55,237 nucleotides of DNA from an uncultured Pelagibacteraceae bacterium (GCA_902541285.1 CACBQD010000010.1:1-55237), one strand, 5' to 3'; counted from the stretch's first letter, positions 1 through 9,485 are shown. Program-made: numbers and translations. The notes: generated from the sequence alone by a model not told the origin.

Positions 1-1428
1 AATGATGTATCTGTCTCTGATATAGAAATCGCACTAAGAGAAGGTTACAGATCAATAGAGCACGTCAAAAGATATACAACTCTTGGAATGGCAACAGATC
101 AAGGCCGTACAAGTAATTTAAATGGTCTTCAGTTGGTATCTAATATAGAAAATAAAATAGTTCCTGAAGTGGGACACACAACATTTAGACCACCTTTCAC
201 ACCAATTACAATTGGGACAATAGTTGGTCGTGAAGTAGGTATGGAATATATGCCGACTAGAAAAACTCCAATGCATGAATGGCATGAGAAAAATAATGCG
301 GTATTTGTTGATGCAGGTGCTTGGAAGAGACCTCGATATTACAAACAAGGAAATGAAACTTTATTTGAAGCCTCAAAGAGAGAGGCAAAAAATGTTAGAG
401 AGAATGTTGGTATATGCGATGTAACAACATTAGGAAAAATTGATATTAAGGGCCCAGACGCAGCAGAATTTTTAAATAGAGTTTATACAAATGCTTGGAT
501 GAAATTACCTATTGGAAAAGCAAGATATGGATTGATGCTTAGAGAAGATGGAATTGTCATGGACGATGGAACAACAACAAGAATTTCAGAAAATCATTAT
601 CATATGACAACTACAACCGCACAAGCTGCAAATGTTTTATCTCACTTAGAATATTATCTTCAAATTGTTTGGCCAGAATTAAATGTAAACGTTGTATCTA
701 CAACTGAACAATGGGCAGGGGCTGCAATTGCTGGACCTAAATCTAGAGATATGTTATCAAAATTATATCCAGACTTAGATGTCTCAAATGATGCATTGCC
801 TTTTATGGGCTATAAAGAAGCAGAATTTTTTGGTGTTCCATCAAGAATTTTTAGAATTTCATTTTCTGGTGAGCTTGCGTATGAGATTAATGTCAAATCA
901 GATCATGGCATGTTCATGTGGGAGAAAATGATGGAAGTAGGAAAAGAATTTGGAAATCAGCCTTACGGAACTGAAGCTTTATCAACATTAAGAATAGAAA
1001 TGGGACACGTTGCAGGACCTGAATTAGATGGCCGAACAATCCCATCAGATGTTTCACTAAATGGATTAGTTTCAAAGAAAAAAGATTTTATTGGCAAAAA
1101 TTCTTTAGGAAGAGAAGCATTTAACGTTGAAAGCAGACAAAAAATTGTTGGACTTATTCCAATTGATAGAAAGTCTAGTATTCCTGAAGGATCTCATATC
1201 GTCCAAGATCAGAATGCAAAATTACCTAATCCTAAACTTGGTCACGTTTCTTCTTCTTGTTGGAGTGTAGAAAATAATAATCCATTTTCTCTAGCAATTA
1301 TGAAAGATGGAAAAAACATGATAGGTAAAAAGTTTTTTGCAGTATCACCATTAAAAAATAAATCAATCGAAGTAGAAGTTATATCTTCACATTATGTTGA
1401 CCCAGAAGGAAAAAGAGTTAGATCATGA
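1..1428 (+). CDS. soxA: Sarcosine oxidase alpha subunit, C-terminal half (cut by window edge)
   Basis: Large subunit of heterotetrameric sarcosine oxidase, which oxidises sarcosine to glycine and passes the methyl carbon to tetrahydrofolate. The reading frame is open from base 1, so the start lies outside the window; about 475 residues are visible of a family length near 950-1000. The motif VKRYTTLGM followed by TDQG is characteristic of SoxA at the entry to its C-terminal aminomethyltransferase (GcvT-like) domain, and GELAYEIN and TLRIEMGH fit that domain. The missing half should hold the NAD and FAD regions. The stop overlaps soxG by four bases (ATGA), so they form one operon, presumably soxBDAG. 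Identity is secure. Confidence 0.93.
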   Translation, partial: NDVSVSDIEIALREGYRSIEHVKRYTTLGMATDQGRTSNLNGLQLVSNIENKIVPEVGHTTFRPPFTPITIGTIVGREVGMEYMPTRKTPMHEWHEKNNAVFVDAGAWKRPRYYKQGNETLFEASKREAKNVRENVGICDVTTLGKIDIKGPDAAEFLNRVYTNAWMKLPIGKARYGLMLREDGIVMDDGTTTRISENHYHMTTTTAQAANVLSHLEYYLQIVWPELNVNVVSTTEQWAGAAIAGPKSRDMLSKLYPDLDVSNDALPFMGYKEAEFFGVPSRIFRISFSGELAYEINVKSDHGMFMWEKMMEVGKEFGNQPYGTEALSTLRIEMGHVAGPELDGRTIPSDVSLNGLVSKKKDFIGKNSLGREAFNVESRQKIVGLIPIDRKSSIPEGSHIVQDQNAKLPNPKLGHVSSSCWSVENNNPFSLAIMKDGKNMIGKKFFAVSPLKNKSIEVEVISSHYVDPEGKRVRS

Positions 1429-2003
1429 AAAATGTTTCTGCACTAGAAAATATTCATAAACATGGATTGTTTGGCAATCACGATAGTAAAGATGAGCTAA
1501 TAAATATTAGAGAAATCAAAGATGTTTTGATTTATCAAATTGTTAAATATAAAAAATCTTCAATTAGTATTGATAATATAAAAATAGATAATTTAAATTT
1601 ACCTGAGACACTTTTGGTTTCTTCTAATAAAAATACAAGAATTTTATGGATGGGACCTGATAATTGGTTAGTTGTTTCAAAAAATAAAGAAATAGAAAAA
1701 TCTATTTTAGAAAACCTAAGCCATGATGATTTTGCATTAACTGATCTATCTCATTCAAGAACAATACTGGAATTAGAAGGTTCTTTAGTAGATGAAGTAT
1801 TGAAAAAAGGTTGTCCGTTAAATTTAGATGGTCTTGATGAAGGAAAATGTTCTAATTCTGCTTTTCATGCAATCACAATAACTATTGATTTTATTAGCTC
1901 AAACCCAAGAAAGGTAAGAATATTTGCTTTAAGAAGTTTTGGTGAATCTCTTTACCATTCAATAACTGATGCTTGTTTAGAATTTGGCTATAAAGCTGAA
2001 TAA
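1425..2003 (+). CDS. soxG: Sarcosine oxidase gamma subunit
   Basis: Small subunit of heterotetrameric sarcosine oxidase, 192 residues, a normal length. SoxG is distantly related to GcvT and packs against SoxA; no catalytic residues are expected. Visible family features are the WMGPDNWLVV segment near residue 75 and DLSHSRTILELEG near residue 108. The ATG overlaps the soxA stop, indicating translational coupling. Assignment rests on the position directly after soxA plus these motifs, since SoxG sequences diverge quickly. Confidence 0.88.
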   Translation: MKNVSALENIHKHGLFGNHDSKDELINIREIKDVLIYQIVKYKKSSISIDNIKIDNLNLPETLLVSSNKNTRILWMGPDNWLVVSKNKEIEKSILENLSHDDFALTDLSHSRTILELEGSLVDEVLKKGCPLNLDGLDEGKCSNSAFHAITITIDFISSNPRKVRIFALRSFGESLYHSITDACLEFGYKAE

Positions 2004-2006
2004 AAA

Positions 2007-3623
2007 TTATTCTGAAGTTTTGAATTTAGTTTTTTGAATTATAACCACAAACACAATTGGAATTATTAAAGTTACAAGCGTTACTGTTATCAACAAAATA
2101 CCTAGATCTGAATAATCTGCGGTGGTAAGAATAGCGTGTGTTACCTTATCTTTTACCTCTCTAGTAATAACATAAATTTCATTTAAATATTTAGTCCCCA
2201 AGGCACTTGCTGATAAAGCAAGATTTGTAAAAGATGCGAATACTGCAAAGAAAGTTGCTTTCAAGTGCGACGGCGCATTTTTAGCAATCCATGCAAGTAA
2301 AGGTATCATTGAGACTTGTCCCAAAGGCGACTCGAGTGCAGTATTTAATATTGCAATAAACTTGGCATCAACAACTCCATTAGTAATAGATGATGTCCAA
2401 TTGTGAAATCCATAATACATTCCTACACTTGGTAAAAATAAAATTGCACCTGCAATAGATAAAATCACTATTATTCTAGCTATTGAGTTGTTTGCCATAA
2501 ATGGTCTTAATAAAATAATACCAACAAGCGTTAAAACAGAGGCTATAAGAGATAATACAGAAAAAAATTGTTCATTGAATTCAAGTACATCAATTTCAAA
2601 CCAAGATAAACCTGGACCAGGTCCTGGCATTGCTCTAAAAATAAAAATTATTATTGCCGTTCCTACAACAGTAAGTCTTAAATCTTGAGGAAGTTCTTTA
2701 ACTAATTTATTCATTAAAAATAGAATAATTGCCATTGAACCCACAAAAACAATTTCTTGAGCAAAAGGCACTTTGAATGAACCAATACCTAAAGTGAAGA
2801 TAACAAAAACCAAGCTTCCACCTAATATCCACCAGTTAACTTCAGTTTTCTCTGAAGGAGCATAATCTTGGTCACCCTCTAAACCTTGTTCAATAAGCTT
2901 TCTTTTCTTTTGATTTTTTAGATATGAAGCAAGAAATATTCCTAGTACAGATACAATTGGAATAATTAAAGCATATATATAAATTGAACCGTATAAACTT
3001 ATTTTATCTGCTTGTTCAAGTTCGTCTACTCCTTTAAAAAGAATTACATTAGCTAAAGCAACTAAAACAGTTCCACCAATTATTGCAAATCTTCCAAGAG
3101 TTTGCATTGTTGTATGCATAAGTTTGATTTCATCTCTTGAAAATTTATTTCCGCTGTCATCAACTAAAGGAACTGCTTCTACAGTCATAGCATCAGCTAC
3201 AACATCTTGCACAACATAACCAATCGGAGCAAGTAAAACACTGATCACAAACCATGTTTCTACTGAAAGAATTGATGACATCCATTCAGTATGAATTATT
3301 AAACCGTACATTATAATTAAACTTAATGATATTAAGGATGCTCCTACAAAAACCATGTAATTTTTTTTATTCCAGATTAGATCAACAAGGTGACCTAAAG
3401 GCATCTTCAATGCCCATGGAATTCCAGCCCAAAAACCCAGTCCAGCAAGAAAAGCAGCAGATAAGTTTAGATAGTCTTTAACAAAAAAAGTTCCAACAAT
3501 ACCTGTTAGTCCTGAAATACCAGCAGCAAGATAAATCATCAATGGTGGTAGATAGGTCCACTTAAACTGTCTTCCTAAATCTATTAAAGTACTATCTATA
3601 AATCTCAAAATTTTATTACTCAT
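2007..3623 (-). CDS. Major facilitator superfamily transporter (AmpG/BT1-like)
   Basis: Integral inner-membrane protein of 538 residues with about twelve hydrophobic segments, a cytosolic loop near residues 235-265 (rich in Lys and Glu), and the helix-loop signature KMPLGHLVDLIWNKKN near residue 73. The overall pattern resembles MFS members of the AmpG or folate/biopterin (BT1) type. The substrate cannot be told from sequence; a folate-like compound would suit the one-carbon genes nearby but this is inference. It converges on soxG with three bases between stops, and is the last gene of a minus-strand run with the GNAT protein and the unknown 146-residue protein. Confidence 0.7.
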   Translation of the reverse strand: MSNKILRFIDSTLIDLGRQFKWTYLPPLMIYLAAGISGLTGIVGTFFVKDYLNLSAAFLAGLGFWAGIPWALKMPLGHLVDLIWNKKNYMVFVGASLISLSLIIMYGLIIHTEWMSSILSVETWFVISVLLAPIGYVVQDVVADAMTVEAVPLVDDSGNKFSRDEIKLMHTTMQTLGRFAIIGGTVLVALANVILFKGVDELEQADKISLYGSIYIYALIIPIVSVLGIFLASYLKNQKKRKLIEQGLEGDQDYAPSEKTEVNWWILGGSLVFVIFTLGIGSFKVPFAQEIVFVGSMAIILFLMNKLVKELPQDLRLTVVGTAIIIFIFRAMPGPGPGLSWFEIDVLEFNEQFFSVLSLIASVLTLVGIILLRPFMANNSIARIIVILSIAGAILFLPSVGMYYGFHNWTSSITNGVVDAKFIAILNTALESPLGQVSMIPLLAWIAKNAPSHLKATFFAVFASFTNLALSASALGTKYLNEIYVITREVKDKVTHAILTTADYSDLGILLITVTLVTLIIPIVFVVIIQKTKFKTSE

Positions 3624-3626
3624 AAA

Positions 3627-4067
3627 TTATTCTGTTAAATTTAATAAAATTAATCCATTTTGTTTAGTTTCTTTACACCAAAGTTCATAACTTTCACAAA
3701 CTCTCCACAAATGATCAAATGCTCTTTGAGATAACTCCAACGGAAAGTGACTTTTTGCATAATATAATTTTGGGATTTTCATTAATTGTTTAATCATAGT
3801 ATCTTTTTGTATTTGTAAAAGTCTTATAGTTTCTTGATTAATCTTTTTTTTTGTAGATTTATCTACGTAGTCATTGCTCTCAAGTTCTTTAAACCACTTA
3901 TCATGAAAATTTCCTGAACTAATTTCATTATAATCATCTGATGCAATAAATATTTCAAAAGCTTGAATATTAGTTAAATTAGGGTTCTTAATTTTGATTT
4001 CATATATCTTTTGATAAATGATTTCGGCAACATATAATACAAATGGTCTCGATTTATCAGTTTCCAA
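3627..4067 (-). CDS. Uncharacterised 146-residue protein
   Basis: I do not recognise this protein. It is soluble, mostly helical in composition, with no signal peptide, membrane segment or clear metal motif. It has a conserved-looking aromatic C-terminal part (HLWRVCESYELWC near residues 120-132). It sits between the GNAT gene (ten bases upstream) and the MFS transporter (three bases downstream) on the same strand, so it is probably cotranscribed. The tight spacing and lack of competing frames argue that it is a real gene. Confidence 0.6.
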   Translation of the reverse strand: METDKSRPFVLYVAEIIYQKIYEIKIKNPNLTNIQAFEIFIASDDYNEISSGNFHDKWFKELESNDYVDKSTKKKINQETIRLLQIQKDTMIKQLMKIPKLYYAKSHFPLELSQRAFDHLWRVCESYELWCKETKQNGLILLNLTE

Positions 4068-4077
4068 ACTAAACTCC

Positions 4078-4548
4078 TCAAATATCTACTGAATAATAAC
4101 ATGAATTAGGATCATCTTTATAGTGCGCAAAAGGCCCACACTCTTTGAAACCAAAACTTTTAAAAAGTTTTCTAGCAGGTGCAAAAAAATCACCTGCTCC
4201 AGTTTCGACACTTAATTTAGTGATTCCTATTTGTTTAGATTTTTCAATAAGATGTGAAATTATTTTTCCACCATATTTTTTATTTCTAAACTTATCTGAA
4301 ACTCTTATAGATTTAAATTCTCCATGTGTTTCATCAAATAATTTTAAAGCTCCACAACCAATTAATTCATTATTTTCCCACAAACTCCAGAATTTTATAC
4401 TTGGATCCTTTAATCCAGGTATATCTAATACATGCGAACTCCCCTCAGGAGAAACTGATCTCAATTCAATAAAATGCTTAGTTAGTAACTCATTTACTTG
4501 CGGATCATCAAAATTATTTTCTATTGATTTCATAGTTTTGAAAAACAT
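4078..4548 (-). CDS. GNAT family N-acetyltransferase
   Basis: Acetyl-CoA dependent acyltransferase of 156 residues. The GNAT core is visible: LIGCGALKLFD (strands 2-3), then the motif A region with SDKFRNKKYGGKIISHLIE, where R-N-K-K-Y-G-G is the acetyl-CoA pyrophosphate loop, and a C-terminal FKSFGFKECGPF as in many small GNATs. The acceptor is unknown. Start is uncertain: the first ATG (4548) lies two bases from an 18-bp palindrome, and a second ATG (codon 6, MKSIENNF, at 4533) would leave room for a leader. The gene is divergent from the SRAP gene. Confidence 0.8.
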   Translation of the reverse strand: MFFKTMKSIENNFDDPQVNELLTKHFIELRSVSPEGSSHVLDIPGLKDPSIKFWSLWENNELIGCGALKLFDETHGEFKSIRVSDKFRNKKYGGKIISHLIEKSKQIGITKLSVETGAGDFFAPARKLFKSFGFKECGPFAHYKDDPNSCYYSVDI

Positions 4549-4549
4549 A

Positions 4550-4567
4550 TAATCTAAATTTAGATTA
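4550..4567. promoter_or_regulatory. 18-bp perfect palindrome between divergent genes
   Basis: The sequence TAATCTAAATTTAGATTA is its own reverse complement and lies in the 36-base gap between the divergent GNAT and SRAP genes. A palindrome in a shared promoter region is a plausible dimeric regulator site. In AT-rich DNA short palindromes arise by chance, but 18 bases containing C and G in matching places is longer than most seen here. No regulator gene is adjacent. Confidence 0.4.
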
Positions 4568-4584
4568 AACCAAGAAAATTAAAT

Positions 4585-5208
4585 ATGTGTGGAAGATACG
4601 TAATAACTAGCCCCGTTACAAAAACAAAAAAACTTGTTAAGTCAGCTATACAAGTTGAAGATAATGAAAATTATAATGCACATCCATTTCAAAAATTACC
4701 TGTGATTAAAAAATATAATAATGGAAATACTCTAGAAAATTTAAAATGGGGAGTAGTACCTAGCTGGGCTAAGCAAAAAGATTTTAAACCTCTAATAAAT
4801 GCTAGACTAGAAACTATAGATGAAAAAGTATCTTTCAAAAAATTAATTCGACTACATAGATGTGTAGCTGTAGCAGATGGTTTTTATGAGTGGAAAAGAG
4901 AAAAAGAAAATAAAACACCTTATTATTTTTTAAGAGAGGATAAAAAGCTTATGTATTTAGCGGCTATTTATGACAATGATCAATTTTGTTTGATAACCGA
5001 GGATGCAGATGAAAATATTAAAGAAATACATCATAGACAGCCTGTTATAATTAATGAAAATGATGTTAATAGATATTTAAATCTTGAATTAACAGGATCG
5101 AGTTTTCTTAAAGAGTGTAAAAAAACAAAATTAAACTTTCATGAAGTTTCAAAGGAAGTTAATAAACCTACAAACAATAATATTTCTTTGATACAAACTA
5201 TATCTTAA
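4585..5208 (+). CDS. SRAP family abasic-site protein (HMCES/YedK type)
   Basis: SOS response-associated peptidase family protein, 207 residues. Members crosslink to abasic sites in single-stranded DNA through the N-terminal cysteine left after Met removal. The start MCGRYV places Cys2 exactly where required, which also fixes the start codon. Further family motifs are LKWGVVPSW (residue 53), INARLET (residue 72), DGFYEWK with the active-site Glu (residue 99) and the HHRQPVII histidine region. Length is typical. It is divergent from the GNAT gene and converges on purK with two bases between them. Confidence 0.92.
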   Translation: MCGRYVITSPVTKTKKLVKSAIQVEDNENYNAHPFQKLPVIKKYNNGNTLENLKWGVVPSWAKQKDFKPLINARLETIDEKVSFKKLIRLHRCVAVADGFYEWKREKENKTPYYFLREDKKLMYLAAIYDNDQFCLITEDADENIKEIHHRQPVIINENDVNRYLNLELTGSSFLKECKKTKLNFHEVSKEVNKPTNNNISLIQTIS

Positions 5209-5210
5209 AA

Positions 5211-6254
5211 CTATTTTTCTATAGTTGTTAAATGTCCCATTTTTCTTTTAGCTTTAACTTCTTTTTTTAAATAATCATAAAAAAATTCATTTTCTTTAAA
5301 TTTTTTATTTTTATATTCTAATATATCCTCACCAATCAAATTAAGCATTCTTGCATTATAAATTTTTTTTGTTTCTAATTTTTCAAGTCCACATACTGCT
5401 CTGATATGATTTTCAAATTGGCTAATATTGTGTGAATTTATAGTTAGGTGTCCAGAATTATGTACTCTTGGTGCAACTTCATTAGCATATAAATTATTAT
5501 TTTTATCTATAAAGAATTCAACACACATAGTACCAATATAATCAAGCTCTTCAGCTACTGTTTTTGCCCAGTCCAATGCTTTATTTTTAATTTCATCACT
5601 TATATCAGCGGGAATTTTGGAGTGTTTTAAAATCTGGTCTTCATGATAATTTTCAATTGGATCGTAAATTTCATATTTTTGGTGACCAAATCTTGTAACC
5701 ACTACTGAAATTTCTTTTTTTAAATTTACTATCTTTTCTAAGATGTAGCCTTTTGAAAAATCAAAATCTTCATTTAAATCATTTGCATTATTTATTTTAT
5801 ATTGACCTTTTCCATCATAACCAAGTGTACAAGTTTTCAATAAACCAGGTATTAATCTATCGTTTATTTTTATATCATCTAAATTGTTAATACTTACAAA
5901 CTGTGTTGTAGTTATATTGTTTTTATTCAAAAACTCTTTTTCAGTCATTCTATTTTGAATTAATTTATTTATTTCGGGGCTTGGTAATACAGATTTGGTT
6001 TCATTAATTTTTTTCAATATATCATATGGGATATTTTCAAACTCATAAGTAACAAGATCAACTTTTTCTAAAAAGTTATTGATAATATTTATGTCTTGAT
6101 AATCTCCATAAATAAATTCATCTGCAAAATTGATTGCAGGTGCATCTTTATCATCTGACAAAATAACCGTTTTAATATTAAGTTTTTTTGCTGCAGATGC
6201 TAATAGACTTCCTAATTGTCCTCCACCTATAATTCCTAGATCAGGTTTAGACAT
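5211..6254 (-). CDS. purK: N5-carboxyaminoimidazole ribonucleotide synthetase
   Basis: ATP-grasp enzyme that carboxylates aminoimidazole ribonucleotide with bicarbonate and ATP in purine synthesis; 347 residues, normal length. Seen: N-terminal LGIIGGGQLGSLLA (residues 6-19), GYDGKGQYKI ATP-grasp loop and the C-terminal NEVAPRVHNSGHLT, all diagnostic of PurK. It follows purE on the same strand with three bases between, the usual purEK pairing in reverse gene order of reading. The GGGQLG motif near the N terminus supports the start. Confidence 0.95.
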   Translation of the reverse strand: MSKPDLGIIGGGQLGSLLASAAKKLNIKTVILSDDKDAPAINFADEFIYGDYQDINIINNFLEKVDLVTYEFENIPYDILKKINETKSVLPSPEINKLIQNRMTEKEFLNKNNITTTQFVSINNLDDIKINDRLIPGLLKTCTLGYDGKGQYKINNANDLNEDFDFSKGYILEKIVNLKKEISVVVTRFGHQKYEIYDPIENYHEDQILKHSKIPADISDEIKNKALDWAKTVAEELDYIGTMCVEFFIDKNNNLYANEVAPRVHNSGHLTINSHNISQFENHIRAVCGLEKLETKKIYNARMLNLIGEDILEYKNKKFKENEFFYDYLKKEVKAKRKMGHLTTIEK

Positions 6255-6257
6255 TAA

Positions 6258-6752
6258 TTATTTTGGTTTTTTTTTTACTTTTGAAGTTTGTTTTTTTCGC
6301 CAATTTAAAAGTGTTTTTTTTACATTGTTATCATACGTAGCTATAATTGAAGCAGCATATAAACCAGCATTGATTGCACCATCTTCTCCAATAGCAACTG
6401 TGCCAACAGGAATTCCTTTAGGCATTTGAGCAATTGATAGAAGGCTATCTAAACCTTTTAACTTTTTACTTTCAATAGGAACACCTATGACTGGAATTCT
6501 AGTTATTGCAGCAATCATACCAGGTAAATGTGCTGATCCTCCGGCCCCGGCAATAATAATAGAAATATTATTATTTTCTGCTTTCTTTGCATAGGTATAA
6601 AGTCTATCAGGCGTTCTGTGTGCAGAGACGATATTTTTCTCATAATTAACTTTTAAAATCTTAAGAACTTTTTCACAATTTTTCATTGTTTTGTAATCAG
6701 ACTGACTGCCCATTACAATTGATACTTTATGTGATTTTTTTTTGTATTTCAT
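6258..6752 (-). CDS. purE: N5-carboxyaminoimidazole ribonucleotide mutase
   Basis: Catalyses the mutase step after PurK in de novo purine synthesis. The protein of 164 residues shows the PurE signatures GSQSDYKTM (residues 15-23), VSAHRTPDR (42-50) with the catalytic His, and AGAGGSAHLPGMIAA. The C-terminal tail is unusually lysine-rich, common in this genome. It is the first gene of the purEK pair and is divergent from the dipeptidase gene across about 100 bases in which I see no structured element beyond a short ATA repeat. Confidence 0.95.
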   Translation of the reverse strand: MKYKKKSHKVSIVMGSQSDYKTMKNCEKVLKILKVNYEKNIVSAHRTPDRLYTYAKKAENNNISIIIAGAGGSAHLPGMIAAITRIPVIGVPIESKKLKGLDSLLSIAQMPKGIPVGTVAIGEDGAINAGLYAASIIATYDNNVKKTLLNWRKKQTSKVKKKPK

Positions 6753-6856
6753 GAAACCAATATCAATTTACAGATATTTCCCTTAAATTGCAATTTTTAG
6801 CTAATGACAGTTTAAGTTAGTGACAATCATAATAATAATAATAGTGTATACCAAAT

Positions 6857-7825
6857 ATGAATTATCGAATTGATAATCTTCAGTATTGTAAATGGTCTAG
6901 AGAAATCTTTGAAATAAATAATAAAGCTGGATTAAATGCGGTTCACGTAACGTTAGTTTATCATGAAGACTATGATGAATTACAACAAAGAATACATGAG
7001 TGGAATAAACATTTTGAAGAAAATAAAGATCTTATATTTCTAGGCAATAACTACAATGATATTACAAAAGCAAAAGAAGAAAACAAAACTGCAATTTTTT
7101 TTGGATTTCAAAATTGTTCTCCAATTGAAGATGACATAGGTCTTATAGAAAAAGTACACTCACAAGGTTGTCGATTTATGCAATTAACTTATAACAACCA
7201 ATCATTATTAGCCACTGGATGTTATGAAAAAAATGATAGCGGAGTTACTAATTTTGGAAAAGAGGCTATTAAAGAAATGAATAGAGTAGGCATCGTTGTT
7301 GACATGTCTCATTCAGCAGAAAAAAGTACACTTGATGCAATTGAAATTAGCCAAAAACCTATTGCGATCACTCATGCAAATCCAACTTTTTGGTTTGAAG
7401 CAAAAAGAAATAAATCTACAGAATTATTAAAAGTTTTATCCGATAGTGGAGGAATGTTAGGGTTATCATTGTATGCTCATCATTTAAAAGATGGAACGAA
7501 TTGTAAAATAGAAAGTTTTTGTGAAATGGTTGCAAGAACAGTTGAAATTATGGGTATTAATAATGTTGGTATAGGATCAGACTTATGTTTGAACCAACCA
7601 GACAGTGTAGTTGAGTGGATGAGAAATGGAACATGGTCAAAATCAAAAAATTTTGGTGAAGGCAGTAAAGATAAACCTGGTTTTCCAAAACAACCAGATT
7701 GGTTTTTGGATGCAAGAGGATTTAATAATATAAACACAGAACTAAAAAATAAAGGTTTTCACGAAGAAGAGATAAATAAGATACTTGGCAATAACTGGTT
7801 TAATTTTTATAAAGGAATTAATTAA
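6857..7825 (+). CDS. Peptidase M19 (membrane dipeptidase) family protein, atypical metal site
   Basis: Renal dipeptidase family TIM-barrel protein of 322 residues. Recognisable parts are FMQLTYNNQSLLATGC, VVDMSHS and AITHANP (two metal-ligand histidines of the family) and NVGIGSDL (the catalytic-site Asp). The N-terminal His-x-Asp metal pair of classical members is not visible; the protein instead begins MNYRIDNLQYCKWS, and the bridging Glu position reads GFQN. The bimetal site is therefore incomplete by the classical model, and the substrate is unknown. No signal peptide, so cytosolic. It overlaps the next gene by one base (TAATG) and probably leads a four-gene operon. Confidence 0.82.
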   Translation: MNYRIDNLQYCKWSREIFEINNKAGLNAVHVTLVYHEDYDELQQRIHEWNKHFEENKDLIFLGNNYNDITKAKEENKTAIFFGFQNCSPIEDDIGLIEKVHSQGCRFMQLTYNNQSLLATGCYEKNDSGVTNFGKEAIKEMNRVGIVVDMSHSAEKSTLDAIEISQKPIAITHANPTFWFEAKRNKSTELLKVLSDSGGMLGLSLYAHHLKDGTNCKIESFCEMVARTVEIMGINNVGIGSDLCLNQPDSVVEWMRNGTWSKSKNFGEGSKDKPGFPKQPDWFLDARGFNNINTELKNKGFHEEEINKILGNNWFNFYKGIN

Positions 7826-9477
7826 TGCAAGTTCCACTAAGAGATCCTAAAATTGTAATGAAACTCTCTAGACTTGGATCGTTTCATCAATCTAAATTAT
7901 CTTTTCTAAGATCATTTTTAAATGAGTTCAAAGATTGGAAATATAACAGAGATTTGTTTGACTTGAATGATAGGGGATATGGAGTTGCTATATATTCATT
8001 TTCAAAAGATAAAAAAACATATTCTTTAGTTTGTTTTGCTAATGAGCTTAAAGATGAGGAAAGATCTGATAGAGTAATAGCAACTAAATGGGATGCTGCA
8101 TTTGCTTTGTATGATGGCGTTCCTTCAAAACTTGATATAGATAGACTTTCACAAAATGTCCCCAAACAAGAAGTTGGTAGACTTTCTTATAAAGAACTAA
8201 CTCTTTCAAGAGCAAATAGATCAGTTAGAGCATTTAATTATGTGGTTGAGTGTTTATCAAAAGGTATCCAGCCAAATACTAATGAGCTTTCAAAAGTTGG
8301 ATATTTGTACAGAACAACCGCCGTATATGGCTCAGGAAAATTTGGATTAGCAGACAGGTTTAGAATTAGAAATAGAGATGAAATAAATGGTCCTTTTAGA
8401 TTGGAAATGATGTTAGTTTACCTTGTAAGACAATTCACTTTTGATCAGGTCAATCATATAGCAAAACATAAAAATCCTAAAGACGCTGTAAAATTAGACT
8501 TGGATATTTGCAGAAATTTAGGAATTGGAAATTCAACTGGATTAGGAATGGCACCATTTATTGTTAACCATCCTTCATTGTTAAATAATTGGATTCTAGC
8601 TAAAGAGAGAGCTTTAAAAAAAATAAGAGAAATAGAAAAAGTATCAGAAGAAGAGTTTAAAATTTTTTACAACTGTTTAACAAAATCTTTAAATAATGTG
8701 ACTTTATGGAATACTGATAGCGAATATCAAAAGAAAAAAATTGAGAATTTAATTAATGATTTAAAAAATTTAATCAATTATTTGAAAGATAATATTGATA
8801 AATCAAATTTTTACATATTTGACAAATTATATATCTGGGCAGAGGAAAATTTATCTGAAGAAGGAGTTGAGTATTTAGTTTCTATAATGATGGAGCCATA
8901 TAATCAAATAACTGATCCTTTAATTTCTCAAATGAGTTCAGACGAGGATAAAAGTTTTAATATACCTGTAGACAGAACTATAAATGACCTAAGAGAAATA
9001 ATTGAGAAAAATTATTCAGATATTTTAAAAATTGATTTTTCAAAAAATGAAAATAATAAAAAATTTTGGTTCATATCAAAAAATAAAGAAGAACCTAGGA
9101 TTGGAGATCGGTTTGAAGATAATGGTTCAGAACTTGAGCAACCTACGGCTATTGCTAGAGATATAAAAAAACTTTATGAAACTATTTTTAATTTAAAAAA
9201 CAGCTTAAAGATTGGTAATTTTCTAGTACAGAACAATGATTTAAGACATATTGTAAGAAGAGTGTTTATAACAGAGAAATATCCATATTCCGAAATTCAA
9301 GATAACACCATTGGCTCAAAATTAGTTCCTATTGATATGTTAAGACTTAAACTATCTTTTTTTGGGGCAGTAAAGTTTGATCCAAGATCTGATAAATGGT
9401 TAAGGATTTGTATGTTTCAAGGAGCTCCATTACCAAATGAACTTAATTCATTTAATCAATATTGGATATATAACTAA
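7825..9477 (+). CDS. Uncharacterised 550-residue protein
   Basis: I cannot assign this large soluble protein to a named family with confidence. It has no signal peptide or membrane helices. The N-terminal third is Arg- and Lys-rich with RANRSVRAFNYVVECL near residue 130; the middle is strongly charged and probably helical (residues 260-340); the C-terminal part contains LRHIVRRVFITEKYPYSEI and a well-ordered KWLRICMFQGAPLPNE. It begins on the dipeptidase stop (TAATG) and is followed after eight bases by a DUF3726 gene, so the three are likely one operon. It looks like a conserved lineage protein rather than a spurious frame. Confidence 0.65.
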   Translation: MQVPLRDPKIVMKLSRLGSFHQSKLSFLRSFLNEFKDWKYNRDLFDLNDRGYGVAIYSFSKDKKTYSLVCFANELKDEERSDRVIATKWDAAFALYDGVPSKLDIDRLSQNVPKQEVGRLSYKELTLSRANRSVRAFNYVVECLSKGIQPNTNELSKVGYLYRTTAVYGSGKFGLADRFRIRNRDEINGPFRLEMMLVYLVRQFTFDQVNHIAKHKNPKDAVKLDLDICRNLGIGNSTGLGMAPFIVNHPSLLNNWILAKERALKKIREIEKVSEEEFKIFYNCLTKSLNNVTLWNTDSEYQKKKIENLINDLKNLINYLKDNIDKSNFYIFDKLYIWAEENLSEEGVEYLVSIMMEPYNQITDPLISQMSSDEDKSFNIPVDRTINDLREIIEKNYSDILKIDFSKNENNKKFWFISKNKEEPRIGDRFEDNGSELEQPTAIARDIKKLYETIFNLKNSLKIGNFLVQNNDLRHIVRRVFITEKYPYSEIQDNTIGSKLVPIDMLRLKLSFFGAVKFDPRSDKWLRICMFQGAPLPNELNSFNQYWIYN

Positions 9478-9485
9478 AGTAATTA

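Noticed and set aside
4145..4552. Plus-strand open frame of 135 codons
   Set aside because: Antisense shadow of the GNAT gene; the GNAT motifs on the minus strand are convincing.
6753..6856. ATA-type trinucleotide repeat in the purE/dipeptidase gap
   Set aside because: Only about four units, within what is expected for such AT-rich sequence.
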